A DNA stretch of 64,000 nt, from NCBI RefSeq assembly GCF_036327775.1, contig NZ_CP109598.1, positions 2,480,001 to 2,544,000 of the forward strand, written 5' to 3'. Source of the DNA: Streptomyces sp. NBC_01498. GTDB taxonomy: Bacteria > Actinomycetota > Actinomycetes > Streptomycetales > Streptomycetaceae. This document shows positions 8,062-17,380 of this stretch, in pieces; the stretch's first letter is position 1, and the number at the start of each line of letters is the position of its first letter. The notes beneath the pieces are model-generated. The model searched no databases and was not told where the DNA came from. It saw nothing but the letters and a program-made list of their open reading frames with translations. The position numbers and the translations under genes were made by a program.

Positions 8062-8940
8062 CTACACCGCCCGCAGGTGCACCACGTCGCCCGCGCCCAC
8101 CGCTTCCCGGCCGCCGCCCTCGGTGGCGATCACCAGGCGCCCGTCGCCGTCGACGGCGACGGCGTCGCCGACCAGTTGACGCTCCCCCGGCAGGTCCGCG
8201 CGCACCGCACGGCCGAGTGTCGCGCAGCCCGCCACGTACGCCTCCTGGAGACCGGACGCGGCCGGGTCCCCCGCGGCGTCCCGCCAGGTGCCGTACCACC
8301 GCTCCAGTCCGCGCAGCACGGCCCGCAGGAGCGGGTCGCGGTCGACGGACACGGCATCGGCGAGGGCCAGCGAGCCCGCGCCGGGGACGGGCAGCTCCGC
8401 CTCGGTGAGGCTGACGTTCAGGCCGATGCCGACGACCACGGCGTCCTCGCCCGCGCGCTCCGCGAGGATGCCGCCCGCCTTGCGTTCCTCCTTGGCGTGC
8501 TCGTCGCCCTGTTTGCCGCCGACGGTCACCAGGAGGTCGTTGGGCCACTTCAGCGCCGTGTCCACACCGGCCGCGCGCGAGACGGCCGTCGCCACCGCGA
8601 CACCGGTGAGCAGCGGCAGCCACCCCCAGCGGGCCACGGGCACGGCCGGTCCGGGCCGCAGGAGTACGGAGAGGAACAGCCCGGAACGGGCGGGCGCCGA
8701 CCACGCACGGTCCAGCCGCCCGCGCCCCCGTGTCTGCTCCTCGGCGACGAGCACCGCGCCCTCCGGGAGGCCGTCGGCGCGGGCGGCGAGGTCGGAGTTG
8801 GTCGACCCGGTCTCGGTGACGACGTCGAGCGAGGTCCAGAGGCGCCCCGGCCCGATCAGCCCCCGGCGCAGGGCGGTGGGGTTCAGTGGGGGTCGTTCGA
8901 GGTCGTTCCAGCGGCTGCCCGCGGCATTGTGCTCGGTCAT
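8062..8940 (-). CDS. birA: biotin-[acetyl-CoA-carboxylase] ligase
   Basis: Attaches biotin to the carrier domain of acyl-CoA carboxylase alpha subunits; its likely substrate AccA is 5 kb away. 292 residues. The catalytic signature is present: [10 protein letters not shown], the biotinyl-AMP loop [14 protein letters not shown], and KWPNDLLV, followed by the small SH3-like C-terminal domain. There is no N-terminal winged helix, so unlike E. coli BirA it should not be a repressor. A 20-residue insertion after KWPNDLLV ([15 protein letters not shown]) is charged and may be species-specific. The ATG has no Shine-Dalgarno; TACGCT (complement of 8948-8953) lies 7 nt upstream, consistent with a leaderless mRNA. 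Divergent from pccB. Confidence 0.94.
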   Translation of the reverse strand: MTEHNAAGSRWNDLERPPLNPTALRRGLIGPGRLWTSLDVVTETGSTNSDLAARADGLPEGAVLVAEEQTRGRGRLDRAWSAPARSGLFLSVLLRPGPAVPVARWGWLPLLTGVAVATAVSRAAGVDTALKWPNDLLVTVGGKQGDEHAKEERKAGGILAERAGEDAVVVGIGLNVSLTEAELPVPGAGSLALADAVSVDRDPLLRAVLRGLERWYGTWRDAAGDPAASGLQEAYVAGCATLGRAVRADLPGERQLVGDAVAVDGDGRLVIATEGGGREAVGAGDVVHLRAV

Positions 8941-8947
8941 GGGGGCA

Positions 8948-8953
8948 AGCGTA
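8948..8953 (-). promoter_or_regulatory. -10 hexamer for leaderless birA
   Basis: TACGCT on the minus strand followed by TGCCCCC and the ATG. Confidence 0.45.
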
Positions 8954-9271
8954 GGTGTGGCCAACGACGCACTGCCGAATGCGGGGCCCGCCGATACGCT
9001 ACGGATCAGTAGCCGCGCGCCGACGCTGCGCACGCAGAGCCGTCACGCGCCGAACCGCCGACCACCGGACGCACGACCGCATGTCCCACCCCATGTCCCG
9101 CCGAACGCACCACGGCACGCACCACGGCACGCACCACCGCACGCCGGATCCGACCGCACGCCCAAGAGCCGACCGAGCATCACAGCCGACCGGGCCCAGG
9201 ACCGACCGGGCCTCGGAACCGCCAGACCGTCAGGCAGCCAGACCGCCACACCCGCAGGGAGCCGCATCCCC
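8954..9271. repeat. birA-pccB divergent intergenic region with 12-bp repeats
   Basis: About 320 nt between divergent genes. It holds three to four imperfect copies of a 12-bp unit CACCACGGCACG around 9105-9147 and a run of similar GACCG-type words before pccB. The pccB promoter must lie here, but I could not place it with confidence. Confidence 0.45.
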
Positions 9272-10867
9272 ATGTCCGAGCCGGAAACCGCCCGCGGAAC
9301 AGAGCACAGCCACACCACCGCGGGCAAGATCGCGGACCTCCAGCGCCGGATCGAGGAGGCCACGCACGCGGGCTCCGCGCGGGCGGTGGAGAAACAGCAC
9401 GCCAAGGGCAAACTGACGGCCCGCGAGCGGATCGACCTCCTGCTGGACGAGGGGTCGTTCGTCGAACTGGACGAGTTCGCCCGGCACCGTTCCACCAATT
9501 TCGGGATCGAGAAGAACCGTCCTTACGGGGACGGTGTGGTGACCGGTTACGGCACGGTCGACGGCCGCCCGGTCTGCGTCTACTCGCAGGACTTCACGAT
9601 CTTCGGCGGCTCGCTCGGCGAGGTCTACGGCGAGAAGATCGTCAAGGTCATGGACTTCGCGCTGAAGACCGGCTGCCCGGTCATCGGCATCAACGACGGC
9701 GGCGGCGCCCGTATCCAGGAGGGCGTGGCCGCGCTCGGCCTGTTCGCCGAGATCTTCCGCCGCAACGTGCACGCGTCGGGGGTCGTCCCGCAGATCAGCC
9801 TCATCGTGGGGCCGTGCGCGGGCGGCGCCGTCTACTCCCCCGCGATCACCGACTTCACGGTGATGGTCGACCAGACGTCGCACATGTTCATCACCGGTCC
9901 CGATGTGATCAAGACCGTCACCGGTGAGGACGTCGGCTTCGAGGAGCTGGGCGGCGCGCGTACGCACAACACGACGTCGGGCGTGGCGCACCACATGGCG
10001 GGCGACGAGAAGGACGCCGTCGAGTACGTGAAGTCGCTGCTCTCCTATCTGCCGTCGAACAACCTCTCCGAGCCGCCCGCCTTCCCCGAGGAGGCCGAAC
10101 TGGCGCCCACGGCGGAGGACTTGGCGCTGGACACCCTCATCCCGGACTCGGCGAACCAGCCGTACGACATGCACACCGCGATCGAGCACGTGCTGGACGA
10201 CGCCGAATTCCTGGAGACGCAGGCGCTGTTCGCGCCGAACATCATCACCGGCTTCGGCCGGGTGGAGGGCTATCCGGTCGGCGTCGTCGCCAACCAGCCG
10301 ATGCAGTTCGCGGGTTGTCTGGACATCAACGCCTCCGAGAAGGCGGCGCGCTTCGTCCGCACCTGCGACGCCTTCAACATCCCGGTGCTGACCTTCGTGG
10401 ACGTACCGGGCTTCCTGCCGGGCGTCGACCAGGAGTACGGCGGCATCATCCGGCGCGGCGCCAAGCTGATCTACGCGTACGCGGAGGCGACCGTCCCGCT
10501 GATCACGGTGATCACCCGGAAGGCGTTCGGCGGCGCGTACGACGTGATGGGCTCCAAGCATCTGGGCGCCGACCTGAATCTGGCCTGGCCGACGGCGCAG
10601 ATCGCGGTGATGGGCGCGCAGGGCGCGGTCAACATCCTGCACCGGCGGACGATCGCCGCCGCCGACGACCAGGAGGCGACGCGCGCCCGGCTGATCACGG
10701 AGTACGAGGACGCGCTGCTCAACCCGTACGTGGCGGCCGAGCGCGGTTACGTCGACGCGGTGATCCTTCCGTCGGACACACGGGCGCATCTGGTGAAGGG
10801 GCTGCGGCAGTTGCGGACCAAGCGGGAGAGCCTGCCCCCGAAGAAGCACGGCAACATCCCTCTGTAG
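9272..10867 (+). CDS. pccB: propionyl-CoA carboxylase beta (carboxyltransferase) subunit
   Basis: Transfers the carboxyl group from carboxybiotin to propionyl-CoA (and possibly acetyl-CoA), giving methylmalonyl-CoA for polyketides and odd-chain metabolism. 531 residues, the family size. Crotonase-type N and C halves with the CoA-binding GGARIQEGV and the biotin-side oxyanion element [11 protein letters not shown]. Residue D/I choice at the position that sets acyl specificity was not resolved. AGGGAG lies 10 nt before the ATG. It is followed after 9 nt by pccE, whose ribosome site overlaps the pccB stop, so the two are co-translated; the alpha subunit (accA) is a separate unit at 14245. Confidence 0.95.
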   Translation: MSEPETARGTEHSHTTAGKIADLQRRIEEATHAGSARAVEKQHAKGKLTARERIDLLLDEGSFVELDEFARHRSTNFGIEKNRPYGDGVVTGYGTVDGRPVCVYSQDFTIFGGSLGEVYGEKIVKVMDFALKTGCPVIGINDGGGARIQEGVAALGLFAEIFRRNVHASGVVPQISLIVGPCAGGAVYSPAITDFTVMVDQTSHMFITGPDVIKTVTGEDVGFEELGGARTHNTTSGVAHHMAGDEKDAVEYVKSLLSYLPSNNLSEPPAFPEEAELAPTAEDLALDTLIPDSANQPYDMHTAIEHVLDDAEFLETQALFAPNIITGFGRVEGYPVGVVANQPMQFAGCLDINASEKAARFVRTCDAFNIPVLTFVDVPGFLPGVDQEYGGIIRRGAKLIYAYAEATVPLITVITRKAFGGAYDVMGSKHLGADLNLAWPTAQIAVMGAQGAVNILHRRTIAAADDQEATRARLITEYEDALLNPYVAAERGYVDAVILPSDTRAHLVKGLRQLRTKRESLPPKKHGNIPL

Positions 10868-10876
10868 GAGGACGCG

Positions 10877-11083
10877 ATGATCAAGGTCGTACGGGGCAAC
10901 CCGACCCCCGAGGAACTGGCCGCCGCACTCGCGGTGGTCCGGGCCCGCGCGGCGGCCGGCGCCGAACCCGCGCCGGGCGCCGAGCAGCCCCCGCCGGGCT
11001 GGTCGGACCCGGCGCGCATCGCCCGCCGCGAGACCCGCCGCCCGGGTCCGACGGCGTGGGCGCGCACGTACTGGCCGGGCTGA
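10877..11083 (+). CDS. pccE: acyl-CoA carboxylase epsilon subunit
   Basis: 68 residues. Small helical subunit found only in actinomycetes that binds the beta subunit core and raises holoenzyme activity. The start, IKVVRGNPTPEELAAALAVV, is the epsilon-family signature; the C-terminal half (GWSDPARIARRETRRPGPTAWARTYWPG) is the usual Trp/Arg-rich tail. AGGAGG overlapping the pccB stop codon serves as its ribosome site. A strong hairpin follows at 11118. Confidence 0.93.
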   Translation: MIKVVRGNPTPEELAAALAVVRARAAAGAEPAPGAEQPPPGWSDPARIARRETRRPGPTAWARTYWPG

Positions 11084-11117
11084 GCGGGCCGACCCCACCG
11101 GCCGGCGCCCGACGAAA

Positions 11118-11159
11118 CGGGCGGGAGGCTTGAGTACGAGTACTCAGGCGTCCCGCCCG
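11118..11159. terminator. long hairpin after pccE
   Basis: A nearly perfect 20-bp stem: left arm 11118-11137 (CGGGCGGGAGGCTTGAGTAC), 2-nt tip, right arm 11140-11159, with two mispairs. It lies 35 nt past the pccE stop and 23 nt before the next small gene, so it ends the pccB-pccE transcript. Confidence 0.75.
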
Positions 11160-11181
11160 CCGCACGCGCAGGATCGAAGGC

Positions 11182-11310
11182 ATGCTGTGGTCCGATCCTG
11201 AGAACGAACCCCCCGAGGACATGCGGGACATGCAGGCGATGATGAGCCGCGCGGGCGTGGTCCTCGCCCTGGCGATGGTGCTCGCGATGATCGTCTCCGG
11301 CATGCGCTGA
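11182..11310 (+). CDS. 42-residue single-pass membrane protein
   Basis: Too short for ordinary gene calling but convincing: MLWSDPENEPPEDMRDMQ, then a hydrophobic segment of about 18 residues (GVVLALAMVLAMIVSGM) ending in Arg. AGGA 8 nt before the ATG can act as ribosome site. The acidic head and membrane tail resemble short streptomycete proteins that I recall being named morphogenic membrane proteins (MmpA/MmpB); I cannot verify which one, so no symbol is given. Its position after a terminator and before another (11429-11458) makes it a stand-alone unit. Confidence 0.7.
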   Translation: MLWSDPENEPPEDMRDMQAMMSRAGVVLALAMVLAMIVSGMR

Positions 11311-11428
11311 CGAGACGGCGGGGCGCCGGGCGGGCGGCGCGGTCGTGTGCGGACGGCCCTCCACGAGGAGAACGCCGACACCACCGTCCGCACGCGCGGG
11401 CGGCGCCGCGGCGCGTCCACGATCTGTC

Positions 11429-11458
11429 CACCGTGGCCGGAGCGCTCCGGCCACGGTG
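11429..11458. terminator. perfect 30-bp palindrome
   Basis: CACCGTGGCCGGAGC (11429-11443) is followed directly by its exact reverse complement (11444-11458). It sits 119 nt after the stop of the small membrane protein and 30 nt before the Fic gene start. Most simply a terminator, though a protein site cannot be excluded. Confidence 0.55.
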
Positions 11459-11480
11459 ATCCGTATCCGCCCTCCACGTT

Positions 11481-11515
11481 TGACTCCATGACACAATTAT
11501 CGTGTCATGGAGTCA
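11481..11515. promoter_or_regulatory. perfect inverted repeat covering the Fic gene start
   Basis: TGACTCCATGACAC (11481-11494) and GTGTCATGGAGTCA (11502-11515) are exact inverted copies around the AT-rich centre AATTATC. The start codon (11488) is inside the left arm, so a bound dimer, or the RNA hairpin, would block expression. The Fic protein has its own winged helix, making autoregulation the natural guess. Confidence 0.75.
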
Positions 11516-12657
11516 TGCTGTACGCGACTCCCTCACTGGACGCCGACGACCGGCGGGCGCTCGACGAGATCGAGAGCATGCGCCGTTCCCTGCGCCACAT
11601 GCTCCGGGCCACCCCCCGCTGGACCCGCCAGCTGCGCCGCAACCTCACCGCCCGCGCGATCGCCGGATCGAACACCATCGAGGGATACGCCGCGACGGTC
11701 GACGACGTGGAAGCCCTCATGTCCGGCGAGGAACCCCTGGAGACCGGGGACAGGACGCGCGCCGAGCTGGAGGGCTACCAGCGCGCCATGACCTACATCC
11801 AGGCCCTCGCCGACGCCGGAGACGACTTCCGGTACGACGCCGGCCTGCTCAACGGACTGCACTTCATGCTCCAGGGCCACCACCTCGACAAGCGCCCCGG
11901 CCGCCGGCGCGACGGCCCGGTCTACGTCACCAGCCCCGACGACCCCCTCGTCCCCGCGTACACCGCACCCGACCAGGCGGACATCCCCCCTCTGATGTCG
12001 GAGTTCATCGACTGGCTCAACCAGGGCGACCTCGACGCCCCCGTCCACGTCCGCGCCTCCATGGCCCATCTCAACCTCGTCAAGATCCACCCGTGGAAGG
12101 ACGGCAACGGACGCATGTCCCGCGCCCTGTCCACCCTGGTGTTCTCCCGCGAGGCCCTGATACCGCCCGAGTTCTCCTCCATCGAGGAGTGGCTCGGCCG
12201 GGGGCAGAACACCTACGCGTACTACCAGATCCTGGAGGACGTGGGCGGCCCGCACTGGAGTCCGGAGCGGGACACCCGGCCCTGGATCCGGTTCTGCCTG
12301 ACGGCACACCACCGCCAGGCCCAGCAGGCCCGGCGGCGCTTCGATGTCATGTCGCGGGCCTGGACCCGCCTGGCCGACGGCGTCGAAGCGGCCGGCATGG
12401 ACGAACGAGTCGTCCACGCCCTCCTCCCCGCCTTCTCCGACGCGAAGGTCCGCCGCACCGTGTACCAGCAGGACGCCGACCTCAGCGACCAGCAGGCCAT
12501 CCGCGACATCCGAGAACTCGTCGCCCGTGGCTGGCTCGTCCCCCACGGCAGGGCCCGGGCCCGCCACTACGCCCCCGGCCCCCTCATGGACCCGGTCCGC
12601 GAAGAGGTGCGCCAGTCCATGGAGCCGTACGCGGACCCCTACCGACGTGGTCAATGA
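11488..12657 (+). CDS. Fic-family protein with C-terminal winged helix
   Basis: 389 residues. Fic enzymes transfer AMP or related groups to proteins. In order: an N-terminal helical region containing the inhibitory helix motif SNTIEG (61-66), which matches (S/T)xxxE(G/N) of class II Fic proteins; the Fic core HPWKDGNGR (201-209), where Phe of HPFxxGNGR is Trp but the catalytic His and GNGR loop are intact; and a C-terminal winged-helix-like region (about 320-375, AIRDIRELVARGWLVPHGRARARHY). No antitoxin gene is adjacent, as expected when inhibition is intramolecular. Starts considered: ATG 11488 (chosen; no Shine-Dalgarno, CACGTT 7 nt upstream) and ATG 11515. It separates genes adjacent in other streptomycetes, so it is likely acquired. 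Confidence 0.85.
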   Translation: MTQLSCHGVMLYATPSLDADDRRALDEIESMRRSLRHMLRATPRWTRQLRRNLTARAIAGSNTIEGYAATVDDVEALMSGEEPLETGDRTRAELEGYQRAMTYIQALADAGDDFRYDAGLLNGLHFMLQGHHLDKRPGRRRDGPVYVTSPDDPLVPAYTAPDQADIPPLMSEFIDWLNQGDLDAPVHVRASMAHLNLVKIHPWKDGNGRMSRALSTLVFSREALIPPEFSSIEEWLGRGQNTYAYYQILEDVGGPHWSPERDTRPWIRFCLTAHHRQAQQARRRFDVMSRAWTRLADGVEAAGMDERVVHALLPAFSDAKVRRTVYQQDADLSDQQAIRDIRELVARGWLVPHGRARARHYAPGPLMDPVREEVRQSMEPYADPYRRGQ

Positions 12658-12783
12658 CCTGGCGTTCCACCGCGGTTGACGAGTCGTACCGGTTACGGAC
12701 GCTGCGCGGCGTCCTGCCAGTGATCGACGAGCCCCCTCCCCCGTGGCCGACAGGGCCCCGCGCCGAAGCCGTCCCCGGGTGGC

Positions 12784-12789
12784 TACCCT
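12784..12789 (+). promoter_or_regulatory. -10 hexamer for leaderless maf
   Basis: TACCCT, then GCTCGTC, then ATG at 12797. Confidence 0.45.
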
Positions 12790-12796
12790 GCTCGTC

Positions 12797-13402
12797 ATGA
12801 CCGATCAGCGCCGTCGTCTCGTACTCGCCTCCGCGTCGCCCGCTCGTCTCGGACTGCTGCGGCAGGCCGGGTTCGCGCCCGAAGTGATTGTCAGTGGGGT
12901 GGACGAGGACGCCCTGTCCGCCGCCACGCCCGCCGATCTGGCACGGGTGCTCGCCGAGGCCAAGGCCACCGTCGTGGCCGCGCTCCCGGAAGCCGCCGGC
13001 GCGCTGGTCGTCGGCTGTGACTCGGTGCTGGAGCTGGACGGCGCGGCGTACGGCAAGCCCGGTGACGCCGAGACCGCCACCACGCGCTGGAAGCAGATCC
13101 GCGGCCGGGCGGGTGTGCTCCAGACCGGGCACTGCGTCATCGACACCGTCTCCGGGCGCAGCGTGTCGGCGACCGGTTCGACGGCGGTCCGGTTCGGGGA
13201 GCCGACGGACGAGGAGATCGCGGCGTACGTCGCGACGGGCGAACCCCTGCATGTGGCGGGCGCGTTCACGCTGGACGGGTACGGGGCGCCGTTCGTGGAG
13301 GCGATCGAGGGCAGCCACGGGAACGTGCTCGGTCTCTCCCTGCCCCTGCTGCGCGGCCTGCTGGCCCAGCACGGTGTGGCGATCACGGACCTCTGGACCT
13401 GA
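12797..13402 (+). CDS. maf: Maf-family nucleoside triphosphate pyrophosphatase
   Basis: Hydrolyses non-canonical or damaged nucleoside triphosphates to monophosphates. 201 residues. Begins with the Maf signature [18 protein letters not shown], followed by the metal Asp region ([12 protein letters not shown]), the substrate loop [10 protein letters not shown], and the C-terminal [31 protein letters not shown]. Start ATG at 12797 because the Maf motif begins six residues later; TACCCT (12784-12789) is 7 nt upstream and no Shine-Dalgarno is seen, so the mRNA is probably leaderless. It belongs with the carboxylase gene block in streptomycetes. Confidence 0.93.
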   Translation: MTDQRRRLVLASASPARLGLLRQAGFAPEVIVSGVDEDALSAATPADLARVLAEAKATVVAALPEAAGALVVGCDSVLELDGAAYGKPGDAETATTRWKQIRGRAGVLQTGHCVIDTVSGRSVSATGSTAVRFGEPTDEEIAAYVATGEPLHVAGAFTLDGYGAPFVEAIEGSHGNVLGLSLPLLRGLLAQHGVAITDLWT

Positions 13403-13431
13403 ATTCCCGTGGGCCCAAAGCGAGTTCAGGT
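13399..13431. terminator. hairpin between convergent genes
   Basis: CCTGAATTC pairs with GAGTTCAGG (one G-T pair) around a GC-rich loop, just past the maf stop and just before the stop of the convergent membrane protein gene. Confidence 0.45.
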
Positions 13432-13440
13432 GCGGTGAGT

Positions 13441-13893
13441 TCAGACCGCGGTGGGGTCGGTCCCGGTCGGCGCGGTCACCGCGCCCGGCGCCGGGCGGCC
13501 CTCGTACGCCACCAGGGTCAGCACGATCAGCCCCAGCACCACCATCAGGTACAGGAACGCCGTCCACCCCACCAGCCCCACCGCCAGCGCGCCGAGCACG
13601 GCGTGCAGGATCGCGCAGACGACCAGCACGGGGCGCGCCACCCGGCCGAAGCCGCGGTCCGTGAGCGCCGCGCGGGCCGGCGGGAGCGCGCACAGCGCGA
13701 GGAAGAGGCCGAGGGCGGCGCCCGCCGCCCAGGCGCCGGTGGACATGGCGTCGGGGTGGAGTCCGGCGAGTGACATCTGCTGGTTGTCGACGACGGTGGC
13801 CATCACCCCGTTGAGGAAGACGAAGCCGACCGCCTCCACGAGCAGGACGAGCGCGGCCACCCCCGCCACCGGTCTGCGCACCACGGCACCCAT
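13441..13893 (-). CDS. four-helix membrane protein of unknown function
   Basis: 150 residues with four predicted membrane segments (about 8-30, 53-72, 86-107, 110-130) and a Pro/Thr-rich cytoplasmic tail. No catalytic motif. AGGGGGA 6 nt upstream of the ATG fixes the start. It lies between maf and accA as a convergent single gene; I recall an equivalent hypothetical integral membrane protein at this place in other streptomycetes. Confidence 0.75.
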   Translation of the reverse strand: MGAVVRRPVAGVAALVLLVEAVGFVFLNGVMATVVDNQQMSLAGLHPDAMSTGAWAAGAALGLFLALCALPPARAALTDRGFGRVARPVLVVCAILHAVLGALAVGLVGWTAFLYLMVVLGLIVLTLVAYEGRPAPGAVTAPTGTDPTAV

Positions 13894-14244
13894 CTCGTCC
13901 CCCTGTCATCCCGGCTGTTACCTCAAGTACGTTCGGCATCGGGAAGGCTACTGACCGGTAAACCCCCGGACAAGGGCCCGGACCGAGGCAAAGAAACAGG
14001 AAGCCGTTAGTGGGGACTCAACAAAGATTCACGAGACGCGCCGGGGTGCTCTGACAGAGACCAGAGCCGCGTAAGCCGATTACTGTGCGGCTCGGAGTCC
14101 CGGCGTACCCTGGCGTCACAAGGGATTTCGCGATGTGGGCGGGCCTCGGATCACACTGCGTGTGGGGAAGATCACCACTGGGGACGGGTCGATCGTGCGT
14201 GTCGGCAGTCCCTAAACTCAGCTTGTTTCCAGGAGGGAGCCATC
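13894..14244. other. accA upstream region
   Basis: About 350 nt between divergent genes, with lower GC than its neighbours (runs such as CAACAAAGATTCACGAGA near 14020) as expected of a promoter region. It should carry the accA promoter; I could not choose a -10/-35 pair with confidence. No coding frame is convincing. Confidence 0.4.
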
Positions 14245-15999
14245 GTGCGCAAGGTGCTCATCGCCAACCGTGGCGAAATCGCTGTCCGTGTTGCTCGTGC
14301 GTGCCGGGACGCCGGGATCGGCTCGGTGGCTGTGTACGCCGATCCCGACCGGGACGCGTCGCATGTGCGCGCGGCCGACGAGGCGTTCGCGCTGGGTGGT
14401 GACACCCCCGCCGCCAGCTATCTCGACATGGCCAAGGTCCTCCAGGCCGCGAAGGACTCCGGCGCGGACGCGATCCACCCGGGCTACGGATTCCTGTCCG
14501 AGAACGCCGAGTTCGCGCAGGCGGTGCTGGACGCGGGGCTGACCTGGATCGGTCCGCCGCCGCAGGCGATCCGCGACCTCGGCGACAAGGTCGCCGCCCG
14601 GCACATCGCGCAGCGCGCCGGTGCCCCGCTGGTCGCTGGCACCCCCGACCCGGTGTCGGGCGCCGACGAGGTCGTCGCGTTCGCCCGTGAACACGGTCTG
14701 CCCATCGCCATCAAGGCCGCCTTCGGCGGTGGCGGGCGCGGGCTGAAGGTCGCCCGCACGCTGGAGGAGGTCCCCGAGCTGTACGACTCCGCCGTCCGCG
14801 AGGCGGTCGCGGCCTTCGGGCGCGGCGAGTGCTTCGTGGAGCGGTACCTCGACAAGCCGCGGCACGTGGAGACCCAGTGCCTGGCCGACACGCACGGCAA
14901 CGTGGTCGTCGTCTCCACCCGTGACTGCTCGCTCCAGCGCCGCCACCAGAAGCTGGTGGAGGAGGCCCCGGCGCCGTTCCTGAGCCAGGAGCAGAACGAC
15001 GAGCTGTACGCGGCGTCGAAGGCGATCCTGAAGGAGGCCGGCTACGTCGGCGCCGGCACGGTCGAGTTCCTCGTCGGGACGGACGGCACGATCTCGTTCC
15101 TGGAGGTCAACACCCGTCTCCAGGTGGAGCACCCGGTGACCGAGGAGGTCACGGGCATCGACCTGGTACGGGAGATGTTCCGCATCGCCGACGGCGAGGA
15201 GCTGGGTTACGACGACCCGCCGGTGCGGGGCCACTCGATCGAGTTCCGTATCAACGGCGAGGACCCCGGGCGGGGCTTCCTGCCCGCGCCGGGCACCGTC
15301 AGCCTCTTCCGTCCGCCGACCGGGCCGGGCGTGCGCCTGGACGCCGGGGTGGAGACCGGGTCGGTCATCGGCCCGGCCTGGGACTCGCTGCTGGCCAAAC
15401 TGATCGTCACCGGTGCCACGCGTGAGCAGGCGTTGCAGCGCGCGTCGCGCGCGCTGGGCGAGTTCCGGGTCGAGGGCATGGCCACGGCGATCCCGTTCCA
15501 CCGGGCCGTCGTCACCGACCCGGCGTTCACCGCCGACCCGTTCACGATCCACACCCGGTGGATCGAGACCGAGTTCGTCAACACCATCGCGCCGTTCGCC
15601 GCCCCGGCGGACGCGGACACCGAGGACGAGCCCGGCCGCGAGACGGTGGTCGTGGAGGTCGGCGGCAAGCGCCTGGAGGTCTCGCTGCCGTCCAGCCTCG
15701 GCATGAGCCTGGCCCGTACGGGGCTGGCCGCCGGTGCCCGGCCCAAGCGGCGCGCGACGAAGAAGGCGGGCTCGGCGGCGTCCGGCGACAGCCTCGCCTC
15801 GCCGATGCAGGGCACGATCGTGAAGGTGGCGGTCGAGGAGGGCCAGCGGGTCGAGGAGGGTGACCTGGTCGTCGTCCTGGAGGCCATGAAGATGGAACAG
15901 CCCCTCAACGCCCACCGGTCCGGCACCATCAAGGGCCTGACCGCCGAGGTCGGCGCGTCGCTCACCTCGGGCGCGCTGATCTGCGAGATCAAGGACTGA
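14245..15999 (+). CDS. accA2: acyl-CoA carboxylase alpha subunit (biotin carboxylase + BCCP)
   Basis: Carboxylates its own biotin with ATP and bicarbonate and serves PccB/AccB-type carboxyltransferases. 584 residues: biotin carboxylase domain 1-450 (start [22 protein letters not shown]-grasp glycine loop [12 protein letters not shown]; catalytic [18 protein letters not shown] segment [16 protein letters not shown]), a linker, and the carrier domain with EAMKMEQP in which Lys-549 is biotinylated. Start GTG at 14245 has AGGAGG 8 nt upstream. Symbol follows S. coelicolor usage where two near-identical copies (accA1, accA2) exist; which copy this corresponds to rests on gene order. Confidence 0.94.
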   Translation: MRKVLIANRGEIAVRVARACRDAGIGSVAVYADPDRDASHVRAADEAFALGGDTPAASYLDMAKVLQAAKDSGADAIHPGYGFLSENAEFAQAVLDAGLTWIGPPPQAIRDLGDKVAARHIAQRAGAPLVAGTPDPVSGADEVVAFAREHGLPIAIKAAFGGGGRGLKVARTLEEVPELYDSAVREAVAAFGRGECFVERYLDKPRHVETQCLADTHGNVVVVSTRDCSLQRRHQKLVEEAPAPFLSQEQNDELYAASKAILKEAGYVGAGTVEFLVGTDGTISFLEVNTRLQVEHPVTEEVTGIDLVREMFRIADGEELGYDDPPVRGHSIEFRINGEDPGRGFLPAPGTVSLFRPPTGPGVRLDAGVETGSVIGPAWDSLLAKLIVTGATREQALQRASRALGEFRVEGMATAIPFHRAVVTDPAFTADPFTIHTRWIETEFVNTIAPFAAPADADTEDEPGRETVVVEVGGKRLEVSLPSSLGMSLARTGLAAGARPKRRATKKAGSAASGDSLASPMQGTIVKVAVEEGQRVEEGDLVVVLEAMKMEQPLNAHRSGTIKGLTAEVGASLTSGALICEIKD

Positions 16000-16020
16000 C
16001 CCGCTCGCCTTACGCGCTAC

Positions 16021-16054
16021 GACGGCCCCGCCCGGTACGACCGGCGGGGCCGTC
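16021..16054 (+). terminator. accA terminator
   Basis: Perfect 12-bp stem, GACGGCCCCGCC (16021-16032) with GGCGGGGCCGTC (16043-16054), 22 nt past the accA stop. Confidence 0.75.
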
Positions 16055-16062
16055 GGCGTACG

Positions 16063-16108
16063 GGTGCGGGACGTACGGGTGCGGGACGTACGGGTGCGGG
16101 ACGTACGG
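16063..16108. repeat. 15-bp tandem repeat, three copies
   Basis: GACGTACGGGTGCGG-type unit repeated three times between the accA terminator and the TetR gene, with a degenerate continuation. No known function. Confidence 0.6.
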
Positions 16109-16264
16109 CATGAGGCGCAGGGCGTGCGGGCGCGGGGCGTGGAGCGCGTACGGGGCGTGGAGGCGCAGGGACGCACGGGCATGGGGCGCGCGGGCGCGGT
16201 GGCATGCTGGAGACCCGGACCGCCGCCGTACGGCTCAGGCCCCCGCAGCGACAGGAGGACCGCG

Positions 16265-16873
16265 ATGGCGAGCAGCAGCGACGCGCCGCCCCGGCCCATG
16301 CGCGCCGACGCGCGCCGCAACTACGAGCGGTTGCTGGGCGAGGCCCGTTCCGCCTTCGCCGCGCACGGCACGGACGCCTCGCTGGAGGACGTGGCGCGGC
16401 GGGCGGGGGTGGGCATCGGCACGCTGTACCGGCACTTCCCGACCCGCCACGCGCTGATGAACGCGGTCTTCCAGGAGGCCCTCGCCGATCTGCTCGACCG
16501 CTCGCGCGAACTGGCCGGCGCCGAGCGGCCGTGCCAGGCGCTGGTGGCCTGGCTGCGTGCGCTGATCACTCACGCGGGTGAGTACCGGGGGCTGTCGCGG
16601 GCGCTCATGTCGGCGTCGCACGACGAGAGTTCGGCTCTGACGCAGTGCAGTTCCGGGCTCCGCGCGGCGGGCGAACGGCTGCTCGTACGGGCGCGGCTGA
16701 GCGGTGCCGTACGCGCGGACGTGTCCATCGACGACCTGATGCAACTGACGAACGCGATCGCCCTCGCCGCCGAACAGACCCCGGACGACCCGGAACTGGC
16801 CGACCGGCTGCTGACCCTGACGCTGACGGGGCTACGCGCTCCGGAGGGGGCGGCCCCGGGCGGGTCTGCCTGA
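16265..16873 (+). CDS. TetR-family transcriptional regulator
   Basis: 202 residues. N-terminal TetR helix-turn-helix at about 17-63 (ARSAFAAHGTDASLEDVARRAGVGIGTLYRHFPTRHAL is the canonical pattern), then an all-helical ligand domain typical of the SbtR-like C-terminal type (ALIAWLRAL-type core). AGGAGG 5 nt before the ATG gives the start. It stands alone downstream of accA; ligand and target are unknown. It could be tested against the palindrome at 5973-5990, but nothing in the sequence links them directly. Confidence 0.9.
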   Translation: MASSSDAPPRPMRADARRNYERLLGEARSAFAAHGTDASLEDVARRAGVGIGTLYRHFPTRHALMNAVFQEALADLLDRSRELAGAERPCQALVAWLRALITHAGEYRGLSRALMSASHDESSALTQCSSGLRAAGERLLVRARLSGAVRADVSIDDLMQLTNAIALAAEQTPDDPELADRLLTLTLTGLRAPEGAAPGGSA

Positions 16874-17380
16874 GCACTCCGAGTGCCGGGGCGGGGGCGG
16901 ACCGAGCGGACGAGCGGGGTGGGCTTTACGGGGGCGGGGACGGCTTGAGCTGACGTGCGGGGCACGTTGTGGGGGCGGGGCTGGCGCCCCCGGCCGGTCT
17001 TGCGGGCCTTCGCCTACCCGGTCACCCGCCGGGCGGGTGCCCGGGTGTCCCCCGGGGTGACGTCGGCTTCGGAGCCCGTACGGGACGCGCCCGGTCGGCT
17101 GCGACAACCGAGGGATCACCCTCCCTGCCGCCCGGACAGGAACGCGGCACCCCGCCGGGCACGGCCGACCTGGCGGAGATCCGCAGACCGGCCACGGCGC
17201 CCGCCGGTGGCGGGGGTTCGGATGCCGCCGCCGCGTTGCCGGCGGCGGAGGTCCCCCGCGCGGCTGAGGCTCACCCGGCGGAGGCCCGTCGCCCGGCCAT
17301 CGCGCCCACCGATGACGCGGCCGCCCGGCGACTTGGCCGCCGCACCCACCGACACCCGAGGTGCGCCCCCGCCACCACGC
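16874..17380. other. gene-free stretch
   Basis: About 500 nt of very GC-rich sequence between convergent tetR and deoR-family genes. Long open frames exist but lack ribosome sites, have atypical Arg/Pro/Ala composition and match nothing I know. The last part runs into the low-complexity 3' end of the DeoR gene. Confidence 0.5.

Noticed and set aside
9230..11098. 622-residue frame opposite pccB and pccE
   Set aside because: Antisense of a fully conserved carboxyltransferase; no start signal.
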